A stretch of DNA of 64,000 nucleotides, from the NCBI GenBank assembly GCA_964505785.1, contig CAZDJZ010000001.1:248001-312000 (forward strand), read 5' to 3'. The notes beneath the pieces are model-generated. The model did no database searches, had not been told where the DNA came from, and was given only the letters and a program-made list of their open reading frames with translations. Position 1 is the stretch's first letter; each line of letters starts with the position of its first letter. The position numbers and the translations under genes are program-made. Source of the stretch: CAYRTV01 sp964505785 (GTDB lineage: Bacteria > Acidobacteriota > Aminicenantia > Aminicenantales > Aminicenantaceae). Below are positions 51,217 through 59,730 of the stretch, one piece after another.

Positions 51217-52001
51217 TTTCGGCTCCAAATCAAGTCATCTGCATGCACCACCGGTCCATTCTGACAGATTTTATGCCACCCTTCTTGTCCGTTTTTTTTC
51301 ATGCGCTTGACACAGCCCCAGCAGGCCCCGAACCCGCATCCCATCAGAGATTCAAGAGAAAGCTGTGCCGGGACCTGAAAACGGAATGATATGCGGGCTA
51401 CGGCTTCCAGCATAGCCTCGGGGCCGCATGCATATATTTCCTGCGGCTTTTCCTGTTCTTTATCCAGATGATATTCCAGCAGGGATGTAACAAGGCCGGG
51501 AAATCCAAAGCTGCTGTCTTCTGTCGTGCAGAATAAAGATGTGTTTTTTAATTCATCTTTAAGGGGAAGTTCAGCCATCGTCCGTGCTCCGTAATATATG
51601 TGATAAGGAAGTCCGCGGGATTGCAAATTGCGGGCGAGAAAAACCAGCGGAGCGATCCCCCTCCCTCCCCCAACCAACATAGATTTGCCGGATGAATCAT
51701 GGGGAATCGAGAACCCGTTTCCCAACGGGCCCAATATATCCAGACGATCGCCTTTTTGTTTTTGACTGAGCAGCCTGGTCCCCGTTCCGGTGACCTGGAA
51801 GAATACAGCAATGCGTTCGTTTTCTTTGTCGTGGACGCATAGCGGCCGGCGCAGCAAGGGGTGAGGCTGGTCTGAAACCCGAACCATCAGAAATTGACCA
51901 GGGGCCGCTCTGGCCGCGATGTCAGGGGATTTTATTCGAAAACGGATAAAATCATGCCATTCCGATTTTTCCACTATTTTTGCGTTAGGGTCTACAATCA
52001 T
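51213..52001 (-). CDS. pyrK: Dihydroorotate dehydrogenase B, electron-transfer subunit
   Basis: FAD and [2Fe-2S] subunit of 262 residues linking PyrD to NAD+. Ferredoxin-reductase-like FAD domain (PHPLLRRPLCVHD), NAD domain (MLVGGGRGIAPLVFLA), and C-terminal iron-sulfur cysteines in MGCGFGACWGCVKRM plus HKICQNGPV. The ATG at 52001 gives a normal N-terminus; a TTG at 52055 is open but has no ribosome site. Weak Shine-Dalgarno either way. First gene of the pyr operon; its stop overlaps the pyrD GTG. Confidence 0.95.
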   Translation of the reverse strand: MIVDPNAKIVEKSEWHDFIRFRIKSPDIAARAAPGQFLMVRVSDQPHPLLRRPLCVHDKENERIAVFFQVTGTGTRLLSQKQKGDRLDILGPLGNGFSIPHDSSGKSMLVGGGRGIAPLVFLARNLQSRGLPYHIYYGARTMAELPLKDELKNTSLFCTTEDSSFGFPGLVTSLLEYHLDKEQEKPQEIYACGPEAMLEAVARISFRFQVPAQLSLESLMGCGFGACWGCVKRMKKNGQEGWHKICQNGPVVHADDLIWSRK

Positions 52002-52288
52002 GCTGTTTTCATAGCCGCCGAGATAAAAAATATCAGAAACCCAAGAGCAGTGCAATAAAAATTAATCATCTATCTAGCCTGGATTATTCAGGTCAGTAGA
52101 ATTGAAGAGTAAAGAGTGAAGAGAGAGGGAAGCAAAGCGACGAAGGATTTCATTCTGCTTCGTATCAGCAGGACGAATCAGGGAAGTAAACATGATGCAG
52201 CGGCAATTCCTTCGCTCCACTCTGAATGATCCTGGCGGATCGGTTTTTATGAATCAAACATGAGCATAGCACAACCGGTACGCTGAAA

Positions 52289-52436
52289 ATGAATTAACAT
52301 GTCGTCCTCAGGCAGCGGCAGCGGCCGTGGGGATCTTAGAGTGATTCGCCGAAGAAATCGGTTTCGCTTCTTCGGGCGATGCAGTGCATAACCCTTACGG
52401 GCGGCTTTGCCGCCCTCAGGATGACATTGAATTAAT
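52289..52436. repeat. Dispersed repeat family B (148 bp) with inverted ends
   Basis: Left ATGAATTAACATGTCGTCCT, then CAGG; right CCTCAGGATGACATTGAATT, then AAT. The ends are imperfect inverted repeats. Inside are hairpins such as GGGCGGCTTTGCCGCCC. Related TCATCCTGAG fragments occur at 6050, 47385 and 56845. Confidence 0.6.
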
Positions 52437-52457
52437 GTAAGGTCGTCATTTTGCGGT

Positions 52458-52486
52458 TTGACATGGGGGGAGGATTCTGAAATAAT
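52458..52486 (+). promoter_or_regulatory. Promoter of the aminotransferase gene
   Basis: TTGACA (52458-52463), 17-base spacer, AATAAT (52481-52486). The ATG is 40 bases downstream. Confidence 0.7.
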
Positions 52487-52525
52487 CAAAATCTTCATAA
52501 GAGAATGATCGGGAGGGAATCATAA

Positions 52526-53743
52526 ATGAATATTTCCAGAAGGGCCAAGGAAATCCAGGAATCCCCCATTCGCAAGCTTAAACCTTATGCCGATAAGGCC
52601 ATTGCGGAGGGAGTTAAAGTTTACTTTATCAACATCGGCCAGCCCGATGTGGAAACGCCTCAGCCGGTATGGGATGCTTTTCGGTCGTTTGATGAAAAAG
52701 TCCTCAGCTATGGTCCGGCACAGGGTATCCCGGAGTTGCGTCAGGCAATCGCGGATTATTTTATAAGCTACGATATTCCGCTGAACATGGATAATGTCAT
52801 CATCACTATCGGAGGATCCGAGGCGATCCATTTCGCCTTTAATGTTGTCGCTGACATTCAGGAGAATATTCTTATTCCTGAGCCTTTTTATACAAATTAC
52901 AATGGATTTGCCAGCTTTGCCGATGTGAGTATTGTTCCTCTGACTTTGAATGTTAAAAATGGATTCCGCCTTCCCCCGGCAGAAGAAATCGAGGCCCGGA
53001 TCAATGCAAAGACACGGGCGGTTTTGCTTTGTTCCCCCAATAATCCAACCGGGACAGTCTATACTGCGGAAGAAATTGAGCGGGTTATCTATTTAGTAAA
53101 AAAGCACAGCCTTTTTCTCATTGCGGATGAAGTATATAAGGAATTCATTTATGACGGAGAAAGGCATGTCAGTATACTGGAATATGAAGATATAAAAGAC
53201 CGGGCAATTGTAGTAGACAGTATTTCCAAGCGGTTCAGCAGCTGCGGAGCCCGTATCGGGGCGCTGATTACCCGGAATCCGGAGGTTTTCCAAGCCGTGG
53301 TGAAGTTTGCGCAGGCCCGGTTATGTCCGCCTACCCTTGAGCAAAAAGCAGCCGTTGCGGCTTACCGGATGGGAAGGGACTATTTTAATCCGGTCAAACG
53401 CGAATATCAAAAGCGGCGGGACATCCTGTTTGAAGGAATGCAGAATATCCCCGGGGTGGTAATGCATAAGCCGAGTGGTGCCTTTTATATTATCGCCCAA
53501 CTCCCAATCGAGGACAGCGAGCATTTTGTCCGATGGATGCTGACTGATTTCCGTTATGAAAATGAGACAGTGATGGTGGCTCCGGCACAAGGATTTTATT
53601 CCTCTCCGGGAAAAGGGAACAATGAGGTCAGGATGGCTTATGTCTTGAAGGAAGACGATTTAAAGAAAGCAATCAGGGTTTTAAAAGAGGGGTTGAAAGA
53701 ATATCAAAAACGTTTTACCTCCCGCCTCCAACGCCGGGCTTGA
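52526..53743 (+). CDS. Pyridoxal-phosphate aminotransferase, class I (aspartate aminotransferase-like)
   Basis: Cytoplasmic fold-type I aminotransferase of 405 residues. INIGQPDVETPQPVWDAF, LCSPNNPTGTVYTAEEIE, LIADEVYKEFIYDG, and the PLP lysine in DSISKRFSSCGARIG are visible, along with the C-terminal substrate-binding Arg region (EVRMAY). The sequence fits the aspartate or aromatic aminotransferase subgroup; the exact amino acid cannot be fixed by eye. GGGAGG precedes the ATG. Monocistronic with its own promoter, opposite the pyr operon. Confidence 0.9.
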   Translation: MNISRRAKEIQESPIRKLKPYADKAIAEGVKVYFINIGQPDVETPQPVWDAFRSFDEKVLSYGPAQGIPELRQAIADYFISYDIPLNMDNVIITIGGSEAIHFAFNVVADIQENILIPEPFYTNYNGFASFADVSIVPLTLNVKNGFRLPPAEEIEARINAKTRAVLLCSPNNPTGTVYTAEEIERVIYLVKKHSLFLIADEVYKEFIYDGERHVSILEYEDIKDRAIVVDSISKRFSSCGARIGALITRNPEVFQAVVKFAQARLCPPTLEQKAAVAAYRMGRDYFNPVKREYQKRRDILFEGMQNIPGVVMHKPSGAFYIIAQLPIEDSEHFVRWMLTDFRYENETVMVAPAQGFYSSPGKGNNEVRMAYVLKEDDLKKAIRVLKEGLKEYQKRFTSRLQRRA

Positions 53744-53786
53744 ACCTAAGCTGAATACAGGTTAACACCGGCGCCTTTGTATGGAC

Positions 53787-53815
53787 TTGAATTTTTTTCT
53801 GATAAAGGTTATATT
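53787..53815 (+). promoter_or_regulatory. Possible ppdK promoter
   Basis: TTGAAT (53787-53792), 17-base spacer, TATATT (53810-53815). It would give a leader of about 180 bases containing the hairpin CCCGGA/TCCGGG (53828-53854, 15-base loop). The hairpin could instead be a weak end signal of the preceding gene. Confidence 0.5.
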
Positions 53816-54004
53816 TTTACTATTCTGCCCGGAAAAGGTCTATATTTGTCCGGGTTAGTCATAACGCCTGTGCTTTTGATATCATAAAAGCATGGGTATG
53901 CTAATTCCCAAACGGAAAATTTTGCAAAGAAAAGAATCTGTGCGAGCCTTAGACATGTGTACCCGGCAGCGCCGGATGATTTTCTAATAGCGAGGAGAAA
54001 AAAA

Positions 54005-56716
54005 ATGGGTCAAAAATATGTTTATTTTTTTGAGCAGGATGAAGCTGAAGGTCATAAGGGAATGAAAGACCTCTTGGGCGGCAAAGGGGCGAATCTTGCC
54101 GAAATGGGGGGAATAGGAATCCCGGTTCCTCCTGGTTTTACTGTATCCACTGAGGTATGCAACCTTTTTTTAGAATCCGGGAAAACCTTGCCGGATAATG
54201 TTCGTGAAGATATCATGAGCAATTTGAAAAGGCTGGAAGAAACGGCCGGTCAAAAATTCGGGGATGAATCCAATCCTCTGTTGGTCTCCGTTCGTTCAGG
54301 AGCCAAATTCTCTATGCCGGGAATGATGGATACGATCTTGAATCTAGGCTTAACGGATAAAACCCTGGAAGGCTTAGCCGAAAAAAGCGGTGACCGGCGT
54401 TTTGCATTGGATTGCTACCGCCGTTTGATCCAGATGTTCGGGGATGTGGTTCTGCAGATTCCTCATAAAAAATTTGATGTTATCCTTAAAGCCAAGAAGC
54501 AGGAGCATAATATCACCCATGATTTTCAGATCCCGGAAGATGTTCTGGAAAGCATTGTCTCTGAGTATAAAGACATGGTTAAAAGTGAAACCGGAGAGCC
54601 GTTTCCCCAGGATGTCACGGATCAATTGTTCAAAGCGATTTCCGCTGTTTTCAGTTCCTGGGACAACCCCCGCGCCATCCATTACCGCAGATTGAACCAT
54701 ATCCCGGATGATTTGGGGACGGCGGTGAATGTCCAATTGATGGTTTTTGGAAATTTTGGAGAAACTTCCGGAACCGGGGTTGGATTCACGCGGAATCCCG
54801 CTACCGGGGAAAAAGAACTGTATGGGGAATATTTAATCAATGCTCAGGGAGAAGACGTGGTTGCCGGAATTCGGACTCCTTCCCCCATTCAGGAGTTAAA
54901 GGACCAGATGCCGGATGTTTTTCAACAGTTAAATGATATCGCTACGAGTTTGGAAAAGCATTACCATGATGTGCAGGATTTTGAATTCACCATTCAGGAA
55001 AAGAAATTGTACATGCTTCAGACCCGTAACGGGAAGAGGACCGGATTGGCGGCTGTGCGGATTGCTGTGGATATGGTGGAAGAAGGCATTGCCGGCAAGG
55101 AAGAAGCTCTCCAGCAGGTTGAACCGGGAGCCCTGGATCAATTGCTGCATCCGGTTTTTGATTTGGAAGAAAAAGAAAAACATGATGTTTTAGCCAAAGG
55201 TTTGTCCGCTTCACCCGGCGCTGCTTCCGGTTTGGTGGTTTTTTCTGCTGATGATGCTGTTGAATGGAAGGATAAAGGAAAAAAAGTCATTTTAGTCCGG
55301 GATGAAACCTCTCCGGATGATATCCACGGCATGAGCGCCTCTCAGGGGATATTGACTGCGACCGGCGGCATGACATCGCATGCGGCTATTGTCGGCCGGC
55401 AAATGGGCAAACCGGCGGTGGTCGGCTGCAGTGACATTGGAATAAATGAAGAAGGCAAGTTCTTTAAAGTCGAAGACAAAATGGTCCGGGAAGGAGATTC
55501 CATTTCTATCGATGGAGCCACCGGCGAAGTGCTGCAGGGGGAATTGATCACTCAACCTTCTGAGGTCATCCAAGTTATCCGGGGAGAGTTGAAGGCGGAA
55601 GATTCTCAAATCTATCAGGTTTTTTCCAAACTGCTTTCCTGGGCGGATGATGTAAGGCGCCTGAATGTGCGTGCCAATGCAGATACTCCGGAAGACGCAA
55701 ATATGGCTTTTGCCTTTGGTGCCGAAGGGATCGGATTAGCACGTACCGAACACATGTTTTTTGAACGTGACCGTTTACCCATTATCAAGGAAATGATCCT
55801 GTCTGAAACAGAAGAAGAACGCCGTCGCCATTTGAATAAGCTGCTGCCGTTTCAAAGAAAAGATTTCTATGATCTGTTCAAAGCCATGAAGGGACATCCG
55901 GTCACAATCAGAACCCTGGATCCCCCCCTGCATGAGTTTTTGCCCAAAAAGGAAGATCTGATGGTGCAGTTGGCTGAATTGAAAGCTTCGGGCGAAAAGG
56001 ATTCTCCGAAAACAAAAGAGTTGGAAAAACTCTTAGAGCGGGTTTTGTCTCTGTCCGAATTCAATCCTATGCTCGGACACCGGGGATGCCGGCTGGGAGT
56101 GACATTTCCCGAGATTATTGAAATGCAGGCAACCGCCATTTTCGAAGCAGCCTGCCAGCTCGTCGAAGAAGGCGGGACGGTTTTTCCTGAAATAATGGTG
56201 CCCTTAATCGGAACAGTTAATGAATTGGCTGATCAGAAAAAAATCATCGTGGAAGCAGCGGAAAAATTGATTGAAAGTCACGGAGTCAACCTGGATTATA
56301 CCGTAGGAACCATGATTGAAATTCCGCGGGCTGCCATTACTGCTGATGAAGTAGCAAAGGAAGCGGATTTTTTCTCATTCGGGACCAATGACCTTACTCA
56401 AACAACCTTTGGAATTTCCAGGGATGACGGAGCCGCTTTTATCAACCATTATATGAATAATGGAATCTGGAAAGATAATCCCTTTATGACTGTGGATATA
56501 GAAGGGGTCGGTGAACTGATGAAGTGGGCGGTGACCAAAGGCCGAGAGACGAAACCGGAATTGAAAGTGGGCATATGCGGAGTGCACGGCGGAGATCCCA
56601 GGTCAATTGTTTTCTGTGATGATATAGAGCTGAACTATGTGAGCTGTTCCGCCTACCAGGTTCCTATTGCCAGGCTTGCAGCCGCTCAAGCGACACTGGC
56701 AAAGAATAAATCTTAG
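54005..56716 (+). CDS. ppdK: Pyruvate, phosphate dikinase
   Basis: Enzyme of 903 residues interconverting pyruvate + ATP + Pi with PEP + AMP + PPi. The N-terminal ATP-grasp region has LLGGKGANLAEMGGIGIPVPPGFT and SVRSGAKFSMPGMMDTILN; the swivelling domain has the phospho-histidine in GGMTSHAAIVGRQMGKP; the C-terminal PEP/pyruvate barrel has FGTNDLTQTTFG and the catalytic Cys in VGICGVHGGDP. Length is standard. ATG at 54005 follows GCGAGGAG; upstream in-frame residues are not family-like. It can run in the glycolytic or gluconeogenic direction, common in anaerobes using PPi. A strong terminator follows. Confidence 0.98.
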   Translation: MGQKYVYFFEQDEAEGHKGMKDLLGGKGANLAEMGGIGIPVPPGFTVSTEVCNLFLESGKTLPDNVREDIMSNLKRLEETAGQKFGDESNPLLVSVRSGAKFSMPGMMDTILNLGLTDKTLEGLAEKSGDRRFALDCYRRLIQMFGDVVLQIPHKKFDVILKAKKQEHNITHDFQIPEDVLESIVSEYKDMVKSETGEPFPQDVTDQLFKAISAVFSSWDNPRAIHYRRLNHIPDDLGTAVNVQLMVFGNFGETSGTGVGFTRNPATGEKELYGEYLINAQGEDVVAGIRTPSPIQELKDQMPDVFQQLNDIATSLEKHYHDVQDFEFTIQEKKLYMLQTRNGKRTGLAAVRIAVDMVEEGIAGKEEALQQVEPGALDQLLHPVFDLEEKEKHDVLAKGLSASPGAASGLVVFSADDAVEWKDKGKKVILVRDETSPDDIHGMSASQGILTATGGMTSHAAIVGRQMGKPAVVGCSDIGINEEGKFFKVEDKMVREGDSISIDGATGEVLQGELITQPSEVIQVIRGELKAEDSQIYQVFSKLLSWADDVRRLNVRANADTPEDANMAFAFGAEGIGLARTEHMFFERDRLPIIKEMILSETEEERRRHLNKLLPFQRKDFYDLFKAMKGHPVTIRTLDPPLHEFLPKKEDLMVQLAELKASGEKDSPKTKELEKLLERVLSLSEFNPMLGHRGCRLGVTFPEIIEMQATAIFEAACQLVEEGGTVFPEIMVPLIGTVNELADQKKIIVEAAEKLIESHGVNLDYTVGTMIEIPRAAITADEVAKEADFFSFGTNDLTQTTFGISRDDGAAFINHYMNNGIWKDNPFMTVDIEGVGELMKWAVTKGRETKPELKVGICGVHGGDPRSIVFCDDIELNYVSCSAYQVPIARLAAAQATLAKNKS

Positions 56717-56735
56717 CAACTGGATTGAATTTGAC

Positions 56736-56769
56736 AGCCCCCCTGTTTTACGGGGGGGCTTTTTTTTTG
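56736..56769 (+). terminator. ppdK intrinsic terminator
   Basis: AGCCCCCC (56736-56743) pairs with GGGGGGCT (56753-56760) around a short loop, followed by nine T residues. Confidence 0.95.
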
Positions 56770-56965
56770 GGGGATTGTATGCCCCCGTTTTTTCTGATAT
56801 GTATAAACCTGACCCGCTGGTTCGAAAATGAGCCCAAAAGATTATCCTGAGAAGCAATGCCGGAATCGGAGCGGATGTCTTTGCTGGAAACAAAGGCGAG
56901 GTGAGAGCCGGGCTCTTATCCATCGGTATTAGGAATTGTTTTCATGCGCACAGGACTGAAAATAA

Positions 56966-57982
56966 ATGGGTGATTGGAATTTGAGCAGTAAAGTCAAAGA
57001 CATGATAAACAGCCGCCGTTTTCCCTTTAAATTTGTATATAGTGATGACTACTGGATGCTGGATTTGGGAAAACATGTTTTTCCTATTAAGAAATACCGG
57101 TTGATTTATGAAAAGCTGCTGCAAATGGGAGCCACGCGGGATCACTTCCTGAAGCCTCAGCCTGCATCATATAGAAGTCTCAGGTTGGCGCATACGCAGA
57201 AATATATAAATAAACTGCAGTCCGGCAAGCTTTCTCAAGCCGAACTAAGGACGTTGGAATTACCTTTTTCCAGGGAAGGATTGTCTTTCGCGCTCCTGAC
57301 TGTAGGCGGGACCATTCAGGCATCCCAAAATGCCCTGGAAGAAAAGAGTCTTTGTATTCATATTGGCGGCGGGTTTCATCATGCATATTCTGATCATGGA
57401 GAAGGATTTTGTGTTCTGAATGATGTGGCGGCAGCTCTGGTGAAAATGAAAACGGATAATCATGTGAAAAGAGCGATGGTGGTGGATTGCGATGTCCATC
57501 AGGGAAATGGAACGGCGGCGATTTTATCGGATAAGGAGTATGCCTTTACTTTTTCCATCCATCAAATGGATATTTACCCTGCGGATAAGCCGGCCAGCAC
57601 ATTGGATGTGGGATTATGGTCCGGCGATGGAGACAAGGAATATATGGAACAGCTGGAAAAGCATATCCCCAGGATTTATGATGAATTTCAGCCTGACCTG
57701 ATTTATTATCTGGCTGGAGCCGACCCCTATATAAAGGACCAGTTGGGAGGATTGGAGCTGACTAAGGCCGGCTTAAAGAAGCGGGACCAGCTGGTTATTG
57801 AAAATGCCCGGAGCCGGAATATTCCCATGGTGATTGTTTTTGCTGGAGGATATGCCTTTGATATTGAAGAAGTGGCTGACATTCATATCAGTACGATATT
57901 ATCCGCCCGAAAAACCGAACGGAAACTCCGGCTTTATCAACGTGTCCCGAATTTGTTATCAAGCAAGAAAACGGAGCCTTAG
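56966..57982 (+). CDS. Histone deacetylase-family (AcuC-like) amidohydrolase
   Basis: Zinc-dependent deacetylase-fold enzyme of 338 residues. Conserved blocks are IHIGGGFHHAYSDHGEGFCVLND (catalytic His pair), VVDCDVHQGNGTAAIL (Asp-x-His zinc ligands), the second zinc Asp in LAGADPYIKDQLGG, and VFAGGYAFDIEEVADIH near the end. Bacterial members deacetylate acetyl-CoA synthetase, polyamines or other N-acetyl compounds; the substrate here is unknown. The ribosome site is weak (AGGA 9 bases upstream). The preceding spacer (56770-56965) contains gamma-like and TCATCCTGAG-like repeat fragments but no clear promoter. Followed by cutA. Confidence 0.92.
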   Translation: MGDWNLSSKVKDMINSRRFPFKFVYSDDYWMLDLGKHVFPIKKYRLIYEKLLQMGATRDHFLKPQPASYRSLRLAHTQKYINKLQSGKLSQAELRTLELPFSREGLSFALLTVGGTIQASQNALEEKSLCIHIGGGFHHAYSDHGEGFCVLNDVAAALVKMKTDNHVKRAMVVDCDVHQGNGTAAILSDKEYAFTFSIHQMDIYPADKPASTLDVGLWSGDGDKEYMEQLEKHIPRIYDEFQPDLIYYLAGADPYIKDQLGGLELTKAGLKKRDQLVIENARSRNIPMVIVFAGGYAFDIEEVADIHISTILSARKTERKLRLYQRVPNLLSSKKTEP

Positions 57983-58029
57983 CGGCTGTGCTGTTTTCTG
58001 AGAAAGGATTAGTGTAAAGGGAGGTGAAA

Positions 58030-58350
58030 ATGACGGAATGCCTGATCATATTCTGCACTGTGCCGGATAAAGAAGCAGCAGACAAGATAGGAAAATCCCT
58101 GCTGCAATCACGGTTGGCGGCCTGTGTCAGTTCCGCCTCAGAGATACAGTCACTTTACTGGTGGGATCAAAATATTGAATCGGATAAAGAACGGCTGCTT
58201 ATCATCAAAACCCGCAAAGACTTGTATCCTGAACTTGAAAAAATGATTCAAAACCTCCATCCCTATGATGTTCCCGAAATACTGGCAATTCCGGTTGTGC
58301 GCGGCTCAGCCTCATATTTGGAGTGGATTGAATCTGAAACCCGGCATTAA
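58030..58350 (+). CDS. cutA: CutA1 divalent-cation tolerance protein
   Basis: Small trimeric cytoplasmic protein of 106 residues. IIFCTVPDKEAADKIGKSLL at the N-terminus, SLYWWDQNIESDKERLLIIKT (about 38-58) and HPYDVPEILAIPV (about 75-87) are the CutA1 blocks. Linked to copper and other metal tolerance in E. coli, but the exact role is debated. The ATG at 58030 is 5 bases from GGGAGG; an in-frame GTG at 58024 overlaps that site and is rejected. It lies 47 bases after the deacetylase gene and may be co-transcribed. Confidence 0.93.
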   Translation: MTECLIIFCTVPDKEAADKIGKSLLQSRLAACVSSASEIQSLYWWDQNIESDKERLLIIKTRKDLYPELEKMIQNLHPYDVPEILAIPVVRGSASYLEWIESETRH

Positions 58351-58383
58351 GATAAACACCCGGTTTTTTGCAGGAAAGATCCC

Positions 58384-59613
58384 TTAGTCCTGAAGAAAAA
58401 TATGAGCATACACTTTGGAGTCACCAATCATATTTTCAATAACGCAGTACTCATTAGGCAGGTGTGCGGTTTCGTGGACTTTTGACCAGCAGGCCGCCGC
58501 ATAATGTGCATGCCTGAAGCGTGCGGCTACAGTTCCGCCGCCGATACCGGTTGGAACGGCTTTTTTCCCATAGACGGCCTTTACCGCTTGTTTGAGAGCC
58601 AGAACAACCGGAGCATTAGGGGAAGTTTGGGGTGGGGCCGGACTTTTTTCCAGCTCAATCAACTCAATTTTTACATCGAATTCCGACTCTACGGAAGCAG
58701 CGATTGACCGGATTTCTTTTCCGACTTTATCCAGGGAAATATCTGGAAGGACCCTGCAGTCCATATAAAAAATATCTTCGCCCGGGATAGTATTTATATT
58801 GGGGACATTTGGTTCTTTGCGGGTGGGTTCAAAGGTTGAGATCGACGGGGAAAAGATGGGATTGGTTTGGTTGAATTCAGCATACAGCTTATCCAGCCGG
58901 GTGATCAAATAAGAAGCGGCTTTAAAGCTGTTCTTTCCTCTCTCCGGGGTTGAACCATGGGTTTGCATTCCCAGCGTTTTAAATTTGATCCAATAAATGC
59001 TTTTTTCTGCGATTTCGATCATCGTACCGTCTTTATTACCGGCATCGGGAACAATGATCAAATCCTGGGATTGAAAAGGATTGGAATTTTCTAATATATG
59101 GTCAATGCCTTTTTCATTTCCGGTTTCTTCGTCAGCAACCAGTACGATCCCAATAGCATGTTTAGGAGAAATTCCCAGGTCGTGAAATGCCTTGACAGCA
59201 AACAAGGATGCCACCATATCTTGCTGATTATCTTCAACCCCGCGGCCGTAGATTCTGCCGCCTTCAACATAGGCTTTAAAAGGATTTCCTTTCCAAAGCG
59301 CTAATTCACCCGGAGGCACAACGTCCAAATGAGTCATAATCCATATGGTTTTAGATGAGTCCAAACCCGGGTAACGGGCGATGATGTTGGGCCGGTATCC
59401 GCTGGGAGCATCCAAATCACTGACCTCAATGACATCGATGTCCTTATATCCATTCCTTTCCAGAAATCTTTTTACCACTTCAGCTTTTTTGGCTTCTCCC
59501 TCGCCGCCGTATTCAGGTGAAATGGCGGGATAAGAACAAAGCTCAATCTGCATATCGATCATATCATTGCGATAGGTATCGATGCGCCGAAAGACTTTTT
59601 CGAGATCTCTCAT
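58384..59613 (-). CDS. M20-family metallopeptidase (dipeptidase/DapE-like)
   Basis: Zinc peptidase of 409 residues. Metal and catalytic residues are all present: THLDVVPPGE (His, Asp), GRGVEDNQQDM (bridging Asp), LVADEETGNEKG (Glu-Glu), VPDAGNKDG (Asp) and the last His in TAHLPNEY. A dimerisation domain lies between (about 190-300). The N-terminal MQIELCSYPAISPEYGGEGEA and length fit the DapE/YgeY-like subgroup acting on dipeptides or acylated amino acids. The ATG at 59613 is used; ATGs at 59634 and 59637 are possible and no ribosome site decides. No signal peptide. Divergent from the glycosyltransferase operon. Confidence 0.9.
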   Translation of the reverse strand: MRDLEKVFRRIDTYRNDMIDMQIELCSYPAISPEYGGEGEAKKAEVVKRFLERNGYKDIDVIEVSDLDAPSGYRPNIIARYPGLDSSKTIWIMTHLDVVPPGELALWKGNPFKAYVEGGRIYGRGVEDNQQDMVASLFAVKAFHDLGISPKHAIGIVLVADEETGNEKGIDHILENSNPFQSQDLIIVPDAGNKDGTMIEIAEKSIYWIKFKTLGMQTHGSTPERGKNSFKAASYLITRLDKLYAEFNQTNPIFSPSISTFEPTRKEPNVPNINTIPGEDIFYMDCRVLPDISLDKVGKEIRSIAASVESEFDVKIELIELEKSPAPPQTSPNAPVVLALKQAVKAVYGKKAVPTGIGGGTVAARFRHAHYAAACWSKVHETAHLPNEYCVIENMIGDSKVYAHIFLQD

Positions 59614-59730
59614 GATTTTATTTGTTGTCAACATCATAACATCAGCATGACCGCAAAAGCAAGAACCTGTCAGGAACAATAGGATGACCGGCTTGACTTT
59701 TCCCGGGATAGTGACTACATTTAGCCCAAA

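Larger units (their letters stand above)
52056..52525. other. Repeat-rich intergenic region between divergent pyrK and aminotransferase genes
   Basis: 52074-52092 is a solo family A end (TAGCCTGGATTATTCAGG). 52103-52260 contains purine-rich, repeat-like sequence (AAGAGTAAAGAGTGAAGAGA) and no ORF. 52289-52436 is a family B element, annotated separately. The aminotransferase promoter follows at 52458. No pyr attenuator or PyrR site can be recognised. Confidence 0.55.

Noticed and set aside
51213..51228. pyrD start at the TTG at 51228
   Set aside because: The GTG at 51216 has GGAG at the right distance and overlaps the pyrK stop as GTGA, a common coupling arrangement.
53828..53854. CCCGGA/TCCGGG hairpin as a riboswitch before ppdK
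   Set aside because: A single short stem with a 15-base loop matches no riboswitch class I know.
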